From positions 62,001-126,000 of the forward strand of contig JAGWBQ010000002.1 of NCBI GenBank assembly GCA_021295815.1: a DNA stretch of 64,000 bases, written 5' to 3'. Within the stretch, counting starts at the first letter, position 1. Each line of letters starts with the position of its first letter. The DNA comes from Gemmatimonadota bacterium. GTDB taxonomy: Bacteria > Gemmatimonadota > Gemmatimonadetes > Longimicrobiales > Gaopeijiaceae. The notes below the pieces were generated by a model. That model was not told the DNA's origin. It worked only from the letters and a program-made list of their open reading frames with translations, and searched no databases. Below are positions 23,526 to 32,275 of this stretch, piece after piece. The position numbers were made by a program, and so were the translations under genes.

Positions 23526-26063
23526 CTAGAGCGCCTCGAAAGCTCTCCGCTGCCGCTCGAGCCGCGCGTCACGCTCCGCTGCAAAACGTCTCATGGCCGA
23601 GAAGATCGAATCCGGGTCGAGGCCGGCCTCGGCGATCACATCGTCTTCGGTGCCGCCGGTAAGCCAGCGATCGTCCGCGTCTCCATAAAGTGAGTATTCC
23701 TCGGTGAGCGGACCGAGATCGGGAAGCGGCGGCACGCGCTTGGTCATCGTGCTTACAACCATGGAGTCGAAGCGCGACGACGCCGGATAGATCTTCTTAC
23801 GGTACTCCTCGGGCTGATCCGCGAAGAGCTCCGGGCTGATCACCGATGCCACCCTCACGTTGACCCCCTCGTCCTCGAGACGGTCGAGCGCCCGAACCAC
23901 GTTCACGGTCGAGCTCGATCCCTGGGCCCACACGGTCCCCATGGGAGGAAGGTCGGGATCGTAGTCTCTGATGAGGTAGATGCCCTTGGCGGACGCGCGC
24001 GGATCGGTGTCGGCGAAGCGGCTGCGATCCGCAACGGGCGAGTCGGGACGGGCCACGTGGATGACGATGATGCCGACCTTGGGCTCCTGCACGGCTTTCG
24101 CGACCGCAGCGAAATAACCGGGCGCCACGTCGTTGTAGTCCCAGAAGTAGAGGTTGACGACCTGGTCTCTCGGGAAGAGCGTCCACACCTGAGGGGCGAA
24201 GATGCCGAAATGGGTCCTCGCATCGGCCGCCGTCTCCGGCCCCGAGTGACCCGCCAGAACGGTCAGCACGCCCAGCCGGAAGGGCGAGTCCTGATTCTGC
24301 TGGCTGAAGACTCGCGCCGGCGTGTACATGAGTGGCGTGAAAGCCCCGTAGGTTCCCGAGATGCCCCAGAGTCCGGAGTGAAGATCGGGATCGGCGGATG
24401 CGGTCTGGTTCACGACGCCGATCATGGTGGAGGCGTTGACCGCCTCCTGAATGCCCGCCTTCAGCCGTGTCCCCGAGGGGTTGGCGACGGGGTCGTAGTG
24501 GCCGAAGAAGTGGGCCTTCTCCACGTTGATCGATCCCGAAAGGTCGGCGGCGACGGTCAGGAATCGGCCTTCGGTCACGTGGTTCATCCACGCTCCGATC
24601 TCGCTGATCGCGCGGCGGCTACCCCACTTCCTGCCCGGCGGCATGAAGAGGCTGATCGTCCGCTCCACCTCGCGTCCGGTGGCGGGGTCGGTCGCCCTGA
24701 CCTCGACCGGCTCCTCGGGCAGTCCCCCCGGGGTCAGCCGTTCGTCGACGAAGGGATCCTTCGTAACGTCGAAACGGAGTTTGGGCGAGCGTTCGAGCCC
24801 GTCCGCGATCGAGACGACGCGCTCCGCTATCCACTCGCCCAGTCCGTTCCGGTCCAGGGTGGAAAGAGCGATATCGACGTTGGTCTTGAACTGAACGAGC
24901 TTTTCCGCCTCGGTCGACGGTGCCGGATCCCCGAGCCCCTCGAAATCGACTCCGAAGCGCTTCTCGAAGGTGTCGGCGAGCGCCACGAAGTAGGGATCGT
25001 TGAGCGCCATGGCGTACGGATGGCTGTCGTAGCTCACCATCTGCGGACCGTAACCGGGAATTCCGCCGTTCTCGGCGGCCGGCCACCATCCCTTGACCGT
25101 CGGGCCGATCGCGATGTGCGGGCGCCGATCATCCGCCGGCCAGCGCTCCATCGCGAACATCGCGGCAAGCACTTGGTCGAAATCGCTGCCGTCCTCAAGG
25201 CTGAGCACGTTCCATCCGTACGACGACCATTGCTGAGCGAGATCGTAGCCGTCGACGTCGGCGACGACTCCGCCGACGAGTTCGTCGTCGATGCCGGCGT
25301 TGTTGTAGGAGAGCAGGATGCGGAGCCGCTTGCCCACCCTCTGCGCCACCGCAGCGGTCTTGAGCTCCTGGGCGTGGCCCTCGGTCATGGCGAACTCGCC
25401 TTCGAGCGCGAGAATCTTAAGGCTCTCGGGCGCTCCGGCGTAATCCCAGAAGACCGCCTTGCCTGCAGATGTGGAGATTCCTATCCCCGACGGGCCGCCG
25501 TTGACGTCGTTGGTGACGTCGGTGCTTTCGGCGTGGCCCATCAACGGACGGATGCCTCTGATTCCGGCCTCGCGGAAGAGCGGGTGGTCCGCAAGCCCCA
25601 GGTCGTCGAGAAGCGTCTTCACCGCCCCTGGACTCCGTCTGAAGCCGAGGCAGTCGACAGGCAGGACGGCGTCCTCGGGATCGAAGCCGTAGCGCGGGTC
25701 GCCCGTGGCCCGATGTTGACGACCCAGGGCGGCGTAGAGGATCATCCAGAGGGCGTAGCAGGTGGGAATGCAGTGCCCTCCGGAAAGCATGAAGCGGTCG
25801 GCGAACGGGTGCTTGGGTTCCCGGAGATCGTATGAGAGTCCTCCGAGCTCGGGGCCGGCCAGGTGCGCCGCGACGTTGTACGGCGTGTATGCCAAAGGTC
25901 CCCCGAAATGACCCGATCCCCGGTAGTTTCCGAGAATGGTCAGTAGCATCGCCGTGAGAAAGGAGACTTCCTCGAACCGCTCCTTGTCGTAGGCGGGGAG
26001 GTCCACGGGAAGGGGTCGGTTCCGGTGGTCTCTACCGGCGAACTGAAGCGTCACGGTCTTCAC
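23526..26063 (-). CDS. Large transketolase-like thiamine-diphosphate enzyme
   Basis: At 845 aa this is well above the usual transketolase length of about 620-700. ThDP-binding features are the GGHCIPTCYALW region (95-106) where transketolases have a GHGS-type motif, ALEGEFAMTEGHAQELKTAA to LSYNNAGIDD (219-260), and TVKGWWPAAENGG. The middle Pyr-like domain has ADLSGSINVEKAHFF, GSSS and LAGHSGPETAADARTHFGIFAPQVWTLFP, followed by a C-terminal transketolase-C domain (GTVWAQGSSSTVNVVRALDRLEDEGVNVRV). It probably transfers two-carbon ketol units in the pentose-phosphate network, but phosphoketolase- or other variants are not excluded. It is monocistronic or follows the 51-aa gene on the same strand. 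Confidence 0.78.
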   Translation of the reverse strand: MKTVTLQFAGRDHRNRPLPVDLPAYDKERFEEVSFLTAMLLTILGNYRGSGHFGGPLAYTPYNVAAHLAGPELGGLSYDLREPKHPFADRFMLSGGHCIPTCYALWMILYAALGRQHRATGDPRYGFDPEDAVLPVDCLGFRRSPGAVKTLLDDLGLADHPLFREAGIRGIRPLMGHAESTDVTNDVNGGPSGIGISTSAGKAVFWDYAGAPESLKILALEGEFAMTEGHAQELKTAAVAQRVGKRLRILLSYNNAGIDDELVGGVVADVDGYDLAQQWSSYGWNVLSLEDGSDFDQVLAAMFAMERWPADDRRPHIAIGPTVKGWWPAAENGGIPGYGPQMVSYDSHPYAMALNDPYFVALADTFEKRFGVDFEGLGDPAPSTEAEKLVQFKTNVDIALSTLDRNGLGEWIAERVVSIADGLERSPKLRFDVTKDPFVDERLTPGGLPEEPVEVRATDPATGREVERTISLFMPPGRKWGSRRAISEIGAWMNHVTEGRFLTVAADLSGSINVEKAHFFGHYDPVANPSGTRLKAGIQEAVNASTMIGVVNQTASADPDLHSGLWGISGTYGAFTPLMYTPARVFSQQNQDSPFRLGVLTVLAGHSGPETAADARTHFGIFAPQVWTLFPRDQVVNLYFWDYNDVAPGYFAAVAKAVQEPKVGIIVIHVARPDSPVADRSRFADTDPRASAKGIYLIRDYDPDLPPMGTVWAQGSSSTVNVVRALDRLEDEGVNVRVASVISPELFADQPEEYRKKIYPASSRFDSMVVSTMTKRVPPLPDLGPLTEEYSLYGDADDRWLTGGTEDDVIAEAGLDPDSIFSAMRRFAAERDARLERQRRAFEAL

Positions 26064-26224
26064 TGGGCGGTCGCTGCGGGTTGGAGGGAGTTTCGGTGCG
26101 CCTTAAATTACGGTAGGTTCGCCCGGTAAGATAGCGCATGAGACCGCGTGCATCGTCGGCCTGACGCTCGGCCGCGGAACCCGAGGCAGCCCCCGAACAG
26201 GAGGCGCGAACCCTCTTCCTGGAC

Positions 26225-26380
26225 TCAGCGCCGCCGCCGACGTCGACGCTTGCGCCTGAGCAAGGCCAGCGGATCCGGGCCGGGCACCTTGTCGACCGGT
26301 TTCGGCGGTCTGATCGGCTTGGGGCTTCCGGGCGGCTTGGGGGCTCCGGTGTCGGGTAGTTTGAAGGGCCATATCCTCAT
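26225..26380 (-). CDS. Candidate 51-aa proline/arginine-rich basic protein
   Basis: A short frame starts at ATG 26380 with AGGTG 5 bp upstream. It encodes MRIWPFKLPDTGAPKPP, a run of Lys-Pro and Arg-Pro repeats (PKPIRPPKPVDKVPGPDPL) and a tail of LLRRK plus seven arginines. Composition is far from random translation of GC-rich DNA, and the start context is good. It could bind nucleic acid or ribosomes; that is a guess from charge. It lies 161 bp upstream of the transketolase-like gene on the same strand. No known family recognised. Confidence 0.45.
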   Translation of the reverse strand: MRIWPFKLPDTGAPKPPGSPKPIRPPKPVDKVPGPDPLALLRRKRRRRRRR

Positions 26381-26587
26381 CGTGTCACCTGTGGTTCAGG
26401 TTGCGGATCGAGTCGACATTACGAAGGATACTCCCTCCGAGTGCCGTCGCAAGATCGGCGCGCCCGTTACGAAGCATCCCCCACACCGCCGCGGGCGCGT
26501 CTCCGCTCGCCGCCTCTAACCTGAAGACCGCTGAACGATCGTCCGCTCGCGCTGCTCACTCGCTGGGCCTCGTCGTCTCCCCACGGA

Positions 26588-27013
26588 GTGAGGGCACTCG
26601 TGCTCAAGGGGGAACACGTCCGTCCGGGAGCCCGTCCCGCGCCTGGAGCCGAACTGGAGATAGCCGTTTTCGCCGACAGGCCGCGAGAGCTTATCGAGAG
26701 CGCAAGGGAGCAGCCGGGCGCAGACGTATCGGCGGAGCATCTCTCGCTCGCGGACGAGTCCGATCCGGCGGACCCGCCGGGATCGCACGTGCGGCCGCTC
26801 GGGGTCTGCCGCCTCATTTGCGACGGCTGCCCGCCCATCGTCTTTTTCCTCTACGCGACCGACACCCTCCGGGCGCTCGCCCTGCTTCCCTCTCTTCCGC
26901 CCTGGCTCGACGCCGGCTACCGGGTCGTCTACGATCCCGACGACCTGACCGGCAAGATGGTACCGCCGTCGGGTCGCGGAGAGTCGACGGCCGATCCCGG
27001 CGGCCGATCCTAG
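26588..27013 (+). CDS. Hypothetical protein
   Basis: The 141-aa frame starts at GTG. The first 70 residues are unremarkable, but the second half looks like real protein: GVCRLICDGCPPIVFFLYATDTLRALALLP, WLDAGYRVVYDPDDLTGKMVPP. No family recognised and no signal or membrane anchor is clear. The region 26381-27157 is otherwise without a convincing gene; a long minus-strand frame across 26516-27277 has a shadow-like, Arg/Gly-rich composition and was set aside. Confidence 0.4.
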   Translation: MRALVLKGEHVRPGARPAPGAELEIAVFADRPRELIESAREQPGADVSAEHLSLADESDPADPPGSHVRPLGVCRLICDGCPPIVFFLYATDTLRALALLPSLPPWLDAGYRVVYDPDDLTGKMVPPSGRGESTADPGGRS

Positions 27014-27157
27014 CGTCACGCGGACCAAGCTCCGCACGGCATGGCGAACGCCGACACGTCCGCATAGGTTCATAAAAGGGCCAGGGTGACATCCTCCTGG
27101 CTTCAGGGTATGGAGCGTCGTTCTCGTTGCACGGACCGCCGATTCACGAGCACCGAC

Positions 27158-28552
27158 ATGACCGCGACCCGCTTCGCCACCACCGCACTCTTCGCTGTCT
27201 TCGTCCTGACCTGCGACATCACGGAGGTTGAAGGGCCCCCAGCTGACAACCCGGATGCCGAGCCTGAGTTGACGCATGCCGAGCCTGAGTTGACGCCCTG
27301 GGAGCCCTGGGATCTTGTCCAGGCTTACCGCCGAATGCTTGGGCTACTTGAGCTGCAGGAACGGGTGAATGCCTACCAGGAGCAGCCGATGTACCGCTAC
27401 GAGAGCCAGAACACCGAAACGGCACCGGCGGCTTCCCAACTCGCTCCTCAAACCATCGTGGAAAGCGATTCCCCCGGCAGAGCCGACCTTGTGCTCGCCG
27501 ACGAGCCGCTGATGCGGATCGGCTTGCTCGACGGGCCCGACGAATTCCTCTTCGGCAACATCACCGGTGCCGTCCGCCTCGAGGACGAGAGCGTCGTCGT
27601 CGCGGACCAGTCGATCTTCGAGATCCGAAAGTTCGACGCCCGGGGGCGGCACGTGTGGTCGAGCGGGCGGAAAGGCGAGGGACCGGGGGAATACGAGGGG
27701 CTCCGGCTGATGCGTGGCTGCCCCGGAGCGGCGGTCACGGCATACGACGGGCAGTTGGACCGAATCACCGAACTTGATTCGGACGGCGTCGTGACCGACA
27801 CACGGAGGTTCGGCGGGGCCGGCCCGTACGGGGTACCCGCATGCTCGCCGGACGGCCACGTGGTCTTCACTGCCTGGCCGGACACTGAATGGGAGCTCAC
27901 CCTGGCCGAGGGTACCAGGTACCGGTGGGAAATGTCGCTGACCCTGGAGCGGGACGACAGTGTGGCCACCCTGCGCTCGGGCATCCCCGGGACGGAGCGC
28001 TACATCCATACCGAGTATGGTTCCTCCGCTCCGGTGACGTGGGGGAGGGACATGGCCCTCGCGGTCACGGCCACCGGCGTCTGGTACGGATCGGCGGATG
28101 ACTACGAGCTGGAACACGTCGACTGGACCGGCCGCGTCACGCATGTCGCGAGGTGGGCAGGACCGGACCTCGAGGTCACGAGCGAGCACCTGGATCGCTA
28201 CCGCGACGCCTACCTGGCCCGGTACGAAACGGCCGAGGAGCGCCGACGTTTCGAGAGGGAAAGGTGGCCGAGCATTCGGGACGACCTGCCGGAGAGCTTT
28301 CCCGCCTACGTGTCGGAAGGGCTCCTGTCGCTACCGAACGGCAGCATGCTGGTGGTGCCGCACCCCTGGCGAGAGCTGGGGGGTCGCGACGAGTTCCACC
28401 TCCTGGGTGCGGACGGCACATGGCTCCACCGCCTCATGATACCGTCCGGCCGGACGCTCCTCGACGCGGGCCCGGGCTGGGTGTTGCTGCTTGAGAGAGG
28501 CGAGTTCGACGAGCAGAGCGTGGCGGTCTACGAGCTGGTGGAGGGTTCGTGA
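27158..28552 (+). CDS. Six-bladed beta-propeller lipoprotein
   Basis: The 464-aa product starts at ATG 27158, chosen because it gives a lipoprotein signal (ATTALFAVFVLTC, Cys about 19). A spacer with a duplicated AEPELT motif and a helical stretch (AYRRMLGLLELQERVNAY) precedes a propeller domain (about 120-464). Blade-like repeats include ITGAVRLEDESVVVADQSIFEIRKFDARG and WSSGRKGEGPGEYEG. The GEGPGE motif is typical of 6-bladed propeller lipoproteins that are abundant in Bacteroidota and Gemmatimonadota. The protein at 45880-47103 is a distant paralogue with FGRSGEGPGEL. Ligand and function unknown. Confidence 0.75.
   Translation: MTATRFATTALFAVFVLTCDITEVEGPPADNPDAEPELTHAEPELTPWEPWDLVQAYRRMLGLLELQERVNAYQEQPMYRYESQNTETAPAASQLAPQTIVESDSPGRADLVLADEPLMRIGLLDGPDEFLFGNITGAVRLEDESVVVADQSIFEIRKFDARGRHVWSSGRKGEGPGEYEGLRLMRGCPGAAVTAYDGQLDRITELDSDGVVTDTRRFGGAGPYGVPACSPDGHVVFTAWPDTEWELTLAEGTRYRWEMSLTLERDDSVATLRSGIPGTERYIHTEYGSSAPVTWGRDMALAVTATGVWYGSADDYELEHVDWTGRVTHVARWAGPDLEVTSEHLDRYRDAYLARYETAEERRRFERERWPSIRDDLPESFPAYVSEGLLSLPNGSMLVVPHPWRELGGRDEFHLLGADGTWLHRLMIPSGRTLLDAGPGWVLLLERGEFDEQSVAVYELVEGS
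27255..27296 (+). repeat. Perfect 21-bp tandem duplication inside the propeller lipoprotein gene
   Basis: The unit ATGCCGAGCCTGAGTTGACG plus C is present twice back to back (27255-27275 and 27276-27296). It duplicates seven codons in the low-complexity linker after the lipid anchor, so the frame is kept. Identity is complete, suggesting a recent slippage event. Confidence 0.85.
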
Positions 28553-28581
28553 TGCGATCGGTTGGGCGAATAGCGCCGCGC

Positions 28582-28622
28582 CGCTCTCGGTGCTCGTGCG
28601 AGTTTCGCCGCAGCCGCTAGCG
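28582..28622 (-). repeat. Dispersed GC-rich repeat, copy 2 (minus orientation)
   Basis: Its 20-bp core at 28592-28611 is the exact reverse complement of the core at 34607-34626 (GCGGCGAAACTCGCACGAGC). On the minus strand it is preceded by GCTAGCGGCT and followed by ACCGAGAGCGGCGCGG, both partly shared with other copies. It sits in the 64-bp gap between convergent genes and touches the last codons of the DUF1080 gene. Confidence 0.75.
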
Positions 28623-29942
28623 ACGGGGGCGTTCTGCAGCCAAATCCACGACGCGGATATCGCGCCACCTCACCTTGATACCGCCGCCGTCGTGGATCTG
28701 GAGGGCGATCGAACCGTCTCCGGCTCCGATGCGGTCGTCCTCGAAATCGACCATCGCCACCCCGTTGAGCCAGGTCCTCACCCGGGAGCCCTCCGCGCGG
28801 ACCCGCATGGTGTTCCACTCGCCCATGCGCAGAGCCCGGTCTAGCTCGGGCTCGGGCCGCACCAGCCAGCCTCGGCCGTAGGATTCGTAGATGCCGCCGG
28901 TATGCAGCCCCGGCGGCGCGACCTCGGCCTGCCAGCCGTTCACCACCGTGCCTTCCACGCTTGAACGGAAGAAGACACCGCTGTTGCCGTCGGCCTCCTG
29001 CTTGAAGTCGAGCGTCAAGTCGAAGTCGCGGAACGTGTACTCCGTGGCGAGATAGCCGTAGGCGGCATCCGGTCCGCTCTCGCAGACCAGTTCTCCCTCC
29101 TCGACGTACCACAGTTCGGTGCCGTGGACCGTCCATCCGCCAAGATCGTCGCCGTTGAAGAGTGCCACCGGCTCCAGTCGCCGGATCCTGATGCTCCGGA
29201 ACCAGACCTTGCGTCCATGATCCTGAAGCCCGATCGGTCCCGACCCCGCCGTGCCGTATTCGGGATAGGGCGAGAACTTGCTGGCGGCCACCATCTCCTC
29301 CCACTCGGAAGAACCGAGCTCGTATTCGACGGTCTTCTCGCCGTTGAGCCAGTGCTCCACCAGCTCCCCTTGAACTCGGATTCGGCCACTGTTCCACTCT
29401 CCGGGTCCGTGCAGGGTCTTGGGGCCGGAGGCGTGCAGGTCGTAATTGTCGCCGGTGAGGTGGGTGTTCATGTCCATGGTCCCCATCTCCAGGTAGGCGT
29501 CGTCGTCCAGGACCTGGTATTCGGGCGCGTTGTGCCAGATCGCCGCCCCTTCATTTTCGATCACACGGTAGAGCACGCCGCTGTTGGCGATGTCGGAGAG
29601 CATGAACTCGAAGCGCAGGTCGAAGTCGGCGAAGGACTCGGTGGTGACGATGTCGCCTCCGACCGCGACGTCGGGGTCGGTTGCGGTGGCGCCCACGACG
29701 AGAGCGCCGTCGATCACCGCCCACCCCGTGTCGGGGAAGTTCTCCCGACCGTAGCCGCGCCAGCCGGAGGTCGTCTCGCCGTCGAAGAGAAGCTCCCAAC
29801 CTGCCTCGGCTTCGTCGGGCGTGAGCGTGTTGGGGACCGCTCCGGCCTCGTCCCGAACGTCGTTCGCCGGGTTGCACGCCGCCGCGACGAGCGCCAGCGC
29901 GGCCAGCTCGCGTCGGTGCGCGCGACCTCTCGTCGCCATCAT
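28617..29942 (-). CDS. Lipoprotein with two DUF1080 (3-keto-disaccharide hydrolase-type) domains
   Basis: The 441-aa protein begins MMATRGRAHRRELAALALVAAAC, a lipoprotein signal. Two DUF1080 domains follow. The first, about 45-255, contains WELLFDGETTSGWRGYG, DFDLRFEFMLSDIANSGVLYR, APEYQVLDDD and GEWNSGRIRVQGELVEHWLNGEKTVEYE. The second, about 260-441, contains VALFNGDDLGGWTVHG, FDLTLDFKQEADGNSGVFFRS and GEWNTMRVRAEGSRVRTWLNGVAMVDF. These jelly-roll, concanavalin-like domains hydrolyse 3-keto-glycosides in characterised members. The start overlaps the oxidoreductase stop by 4 bp, fitting a route in which that enzyme oxidises sugars at C3. Confidence 0.85.
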   Translation of the reverse strand: MMATRGRAHRRELAALALVAAACNPANDVRDEAGAVPNTLTPDEAEAGWELLFDGETTSGWRGYGRENFPDTGWAVIDGALVVGATATDPDVAVGGDIVTTESFADFDLRFEFMLSDIANSGVLYRVIENEGAAIWHNAPEYQVLDDDAYLEMGTMDMNTHLTGDNYDLHASGPKTLHGPGEWNSGRIRVQGELVEHWLNGEKTVEYELGSSEWEEMVAASKFSPYPEYGTAGSGPIGLQDHGRKVWFRSIRIRRLEPVALFNGDDLGGWTVHGTELWYVEEGELVCESGPDAAYGYLATEYTFRDFDLTLDFKQEADGNSGVFFRSSVEGTVVNGWQAEVAPPGLHTGGIYESYGRGWLVRPEPELDRALRMGEWNTMRVRAEGSRVRTWLNGVAMVDFEDDRIGAGDGSIALQIHDGGGIKVRWRDIRVVDLAAERPRR

Positions 29943-31363
29943 CGTTCCCTCATCCGATCGGGGTCCCAGCGCACCATGCGTTCCTCGAAGTAGCTCGTGT
30001 TGCAGGCGAGAGACGGCGCGGCCGCCCTCAGGCCGAACACCGAGTTCTCCGCCACGGGAGGGCCTCCGCGCACGGCCCGGAAGAAATTGTAGAAGTGATC
30101 CAGGTGAGCGCCGCCGTATCCCGTTTCGACCCGGTAGACCGCCTCGGCGGGCGGGAGCATCCGGGCCCGCGGAGGCATGTCCGTTACCGCACCCGTCGTC
30201 TCCGCCATCTTCTCCTGCAGGAAGGCGTCGGCCATGGGATCGACGGGGGCGTTCTTGCGGAGTACCACCTCGGTCCAGGTGACGTCCATCGAACCCTCGC
30301 TTCCCACCATCCTCAGGAAGGTGCTTCCGGACGTTCCGTCGACGAAGTTCACACGGAGCGAGAGGTTGAAACCGGGATGGGAATCCGACTCCGGATAGTC
30401 GAATACGCCTATCAGCACGTCGGGCACCTCGCGACCGTCGTCCCAGTAGCGGAGTCCGCCCGCCGCCTGCACGCGTACCGGGCCGCGTGAGCCGGTTATG
30501 AAGTGCAGGCTCGAGAAGAGATGAACGAAGAGGTCGCCCGCCACCCCGGTGCCGTAGTCCCGATAGTTCCGCCAGCGAAAGACGCGCAGCGGGTCGTACG
30601 GCCGGTGCGGCGCCGAGCCCAGGAAGCCTTCCCAATCGACCGTCTCTTCGGAAGCCTCCGGGGGGATGGGATACTGCCAGGCGCCGATCGGGTCGTTGCG
30701 CGCCCAGTAACCTTCGGCGTAGTTGAGCTCGCCGATGGCTCCAGCCTCGTAGAGCTCCTTTGCCTTCTCGTTGCCGAGCGAGCTCATGCCTTGGCTCCCG
30801 ACCTGGAAGACCTGACCCGAGTCTCTCTCCGCCTCGATGATCTCGGCTCCCTCCGAAATGGAGTGGACCATCGGCTTCTCGCAGTACACCGCCTTGCCGG
30901 CGCGAAGGGCGTCTACCGAGATCCGGGTGTGCCAGTGGTCGGGCGTCCCCACGATCACGGCGTCCACGTCGTCGCGCGCGAGGATTTCACGGTAGTCGCG
31001 CGTGGTGAAGAGTTCGCCGTGTCGCTCGATGGCGGAACTCAAACGGCCGTCGAAGATGTCGCACGCCGCCACCAGCTTCACACCGGGTACGTGGAGCGCG
31101 GTGTTCGCGTCGGCCATTCCCATGCCGCCCGCTCCGACGACGGCCAAGCCGAGAACGTCGGAAGGAGGGAGCGGGTCCGCCTCCGGCTTCCGGCTGCGAG
31201 AGAGCCAACCGGAGACCGCAGTGCCGGCCGGAGCTACCGAGCCGCCCATCAGACCGGGCGCGAAAGCGGCGGCGGCGGAGCTCTGTGCCATTCGTCGGAG
31301 AAAGTGACGTCTGGGCCGGCGCTTAGGCTGCGAAGCGGGAGCGCTGGGCGGTTTTCTCTTCAT
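29939..31363 (-). CDS. Tat-exported Gfo/Idh/MocA-family oxidoreductase
   Basis: The 474-aa protein starts at ATG 31363, giving a twin-arginine signal (RPRRHFLRRMAQSSAAAAFAPG). The NAD(P)-binding Rossmann domain starts LAVVGAGGMGMADANTAL, followed by RDYREILARDDVDAVIVGTPDHWHTRISVDALRAGKAVYCEKPM with the family EKP motif. The C-terminal substrate domain contains WRNYRDYGTGVAGDLFVHLFSSLHFITG and GSEGSMDVTW. Exported members act in the periplasm with tightly bound cofactor, for example in glycoside 3-oxidation. It is coupled to the tandem DUF1080 lipoprotein. It is divergent from rplU across about 250 bp. Confidence 0.88.
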   Translation of the reverse strand: MKRKPPSAPASQPKRRPRRHFLRRMAQSSAAAAFAPGLMGGSVAPAGTAVSGWLSRSRKPEADPLPPSDVLGLAVVGAGGMGMADANTALHVPGVKLVAACDIFDGRLSSAIERHGELFTTRDYREILARDDVDAVIVGTPDHWHTRISVDALRAGKAVYCEKPMVHSISEGAEIIEAERDSGQVFQVGSQGMSSLGNEKAKELYEAGAIGELNYAEGYWARNDPIGAWQYPIPPEASEETVDWEGFLGSAPHRPYDPLRVFRWRNYRDYGTGVAGDLFVHLFSSLHFITGSRGPVRVQAAGGLRYWDDGREVPDVLIGVFDYPESDSHPGFNLSLRVNFVDGTSGSTFLRMVGSEGSMDVTWTEVVLRKNAPVDPMADAFLQEKMAETTGAVTDMPPRARMLPPAEAVYRVETGYGGAHLDHFYNFFRAVRGGPPVAENSVFGLRAAAPSLACNTSYFEERMVRWDPDRMRER

Positions 31364-31611
31364 GCTGAGTTCGGTCGAGTGGGCGGGCAGGGAAGGCGTG
31401 CGGTCACCAGAACGACGACCCGGAACCCTGGGCGGCGGGTCGCATTCTAACTTCCACCCGAAACCGGAGGTTTGCAAGGCGGGAGCAGGGCACGGACGCG
31501 ACGGTGCGCGGTCGCCATTCCCTCCCGGCGGCTTCAACGCTATCTTTCCATGCTGTTCACGAAACCATCACCCCTCGTCGGAGCGTCCGCGTCCGACAAC
31601 CGCAAGCGCCG

Positions 31612-31944
31612 ATGACTTACGCAGTGTTCGAGACCGGAGGCAAGCAGTTCCGCGCCGCGCAGGGCGCCAGGCTTCGCGTACCCTCGCTCGATGCCGAAAT
31701 CAGCGAGTCCGTGACCTTCGACCGCGTCCTCCTCGCCTCCGCAGGGGAAGAGGTTCGCGTGGGCGATCCCGTCATCGACGGAGCCTCGGTCCGAGCGGAG
31801 GTGCTTCGCCACGGACGCGACAAGAAGATCGTGGTGTTCAAGCGCAAGCGGCGCAAGGGATACCGCCGAAAGCAGGGACACCGGCAAGGGTACACCGAGG
31901 TCCTCGTCGAAGAGATCGCTCTACGGACCGCCGAGGTCGTATAG
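31612..31944 (+). CDS. rplU: 50S ribosomal protein L21
   Basis: The 110-aa protein starts [24 protein letters not shown] and shows the family's [48 protein letters not shown]21 binds 23S rRNA domain V. It is the usual partner of rpmA, which follows 21 bp later. The upstream 248-bp intergenic region diverges from the Tat oxidoreductase gene and must hold its promoter; I see no clear L21 leader structure. Confidence 0.97.
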   Translation: MTYAVFETGGKQFRAAQGARLRVPSLDAEISESVTFDRVLLASAGEEVRVGDPVIDGASVRAEVLRHGRDKKIVVFKRKRRKGYRRKQGHRQGYTEVLVEEIALRTAEVV

Positions 31945-31965
31945 CGGAACCGAAAGGAACGGATC

Positions 31966-32220
31966 ATGGCACACAAGAAGGGCGTAGGCTCGAGCCGGAA
32001 CGGAAGAGACAGCAACCCGAAGCGGCTGGGGGTCAAGACCTTCGCCGGAGAGACGGTCACGGCGGGGAGCATTATCGTGCGCCAGCGCGGAACGAAATTC
32101 CACCCTGGCCGGAACGTCGGCAAGGGGTCCGACGACACCCTTTTCGCAAAAGCGGACGGCGTGGTGAAATTCGAGCGCATCCGGTCGCGCGCGGTGGTGT
32201 CGGTCTACGCCGCCGGTTAG
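31966..32220 (+). CDS. rpmA: 50S ribosomal protein L27
   Basis: The 84-aa protein begins [17 protein letters not shown], the mature type of N-terminus with no Firmicute-like cleaved leader. It continues with [53 protein letters not shown]27 reaches the peptidyl-transferase centre. GAAAGGA-type Shine-Dalgarno sits ahead of the ATG. rplU-rpmA is a near-universal pair; obg, often next, is absent and a cell-envelope gene follows. Confidence 0.97.
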   Translation: MAHKKGVGSSRNGRDSNPKRLGVKTFAGETVTAGSIIVRQRGTKFHPGRNVGKGSDDTLFAKADGVVKFERIRSRAVVSVYAAG

Positions 32221-32275
32221 CCCACGGCCTTCCGGAAACGGTCCGACCGATCGCGAACTTCGGCGGCTCGCCGAG

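Noticed and set aside
24057-25835. 592-codon plus-strand frame opposite the transketolase-like gene
   Set aside because: Antisense shadow of a gene with clear ThDP motifs.
26516-27277. 253-codon minus-strand frame in the sparse region 26.1-27.2 kb
   Set aside because: Its translation is Arg/Gly/Val-rich with no motif; the plus-strand 141-aa frame has a better protein-like second half.
31364-31611. Possible L21 leader or riboswitch ahead of rplU
   Set aside because: Only a short stem-like CGGAGCGTCCGCGTCCG was seen; it does not match the known L21 leader and no aptamer pattern was evident.
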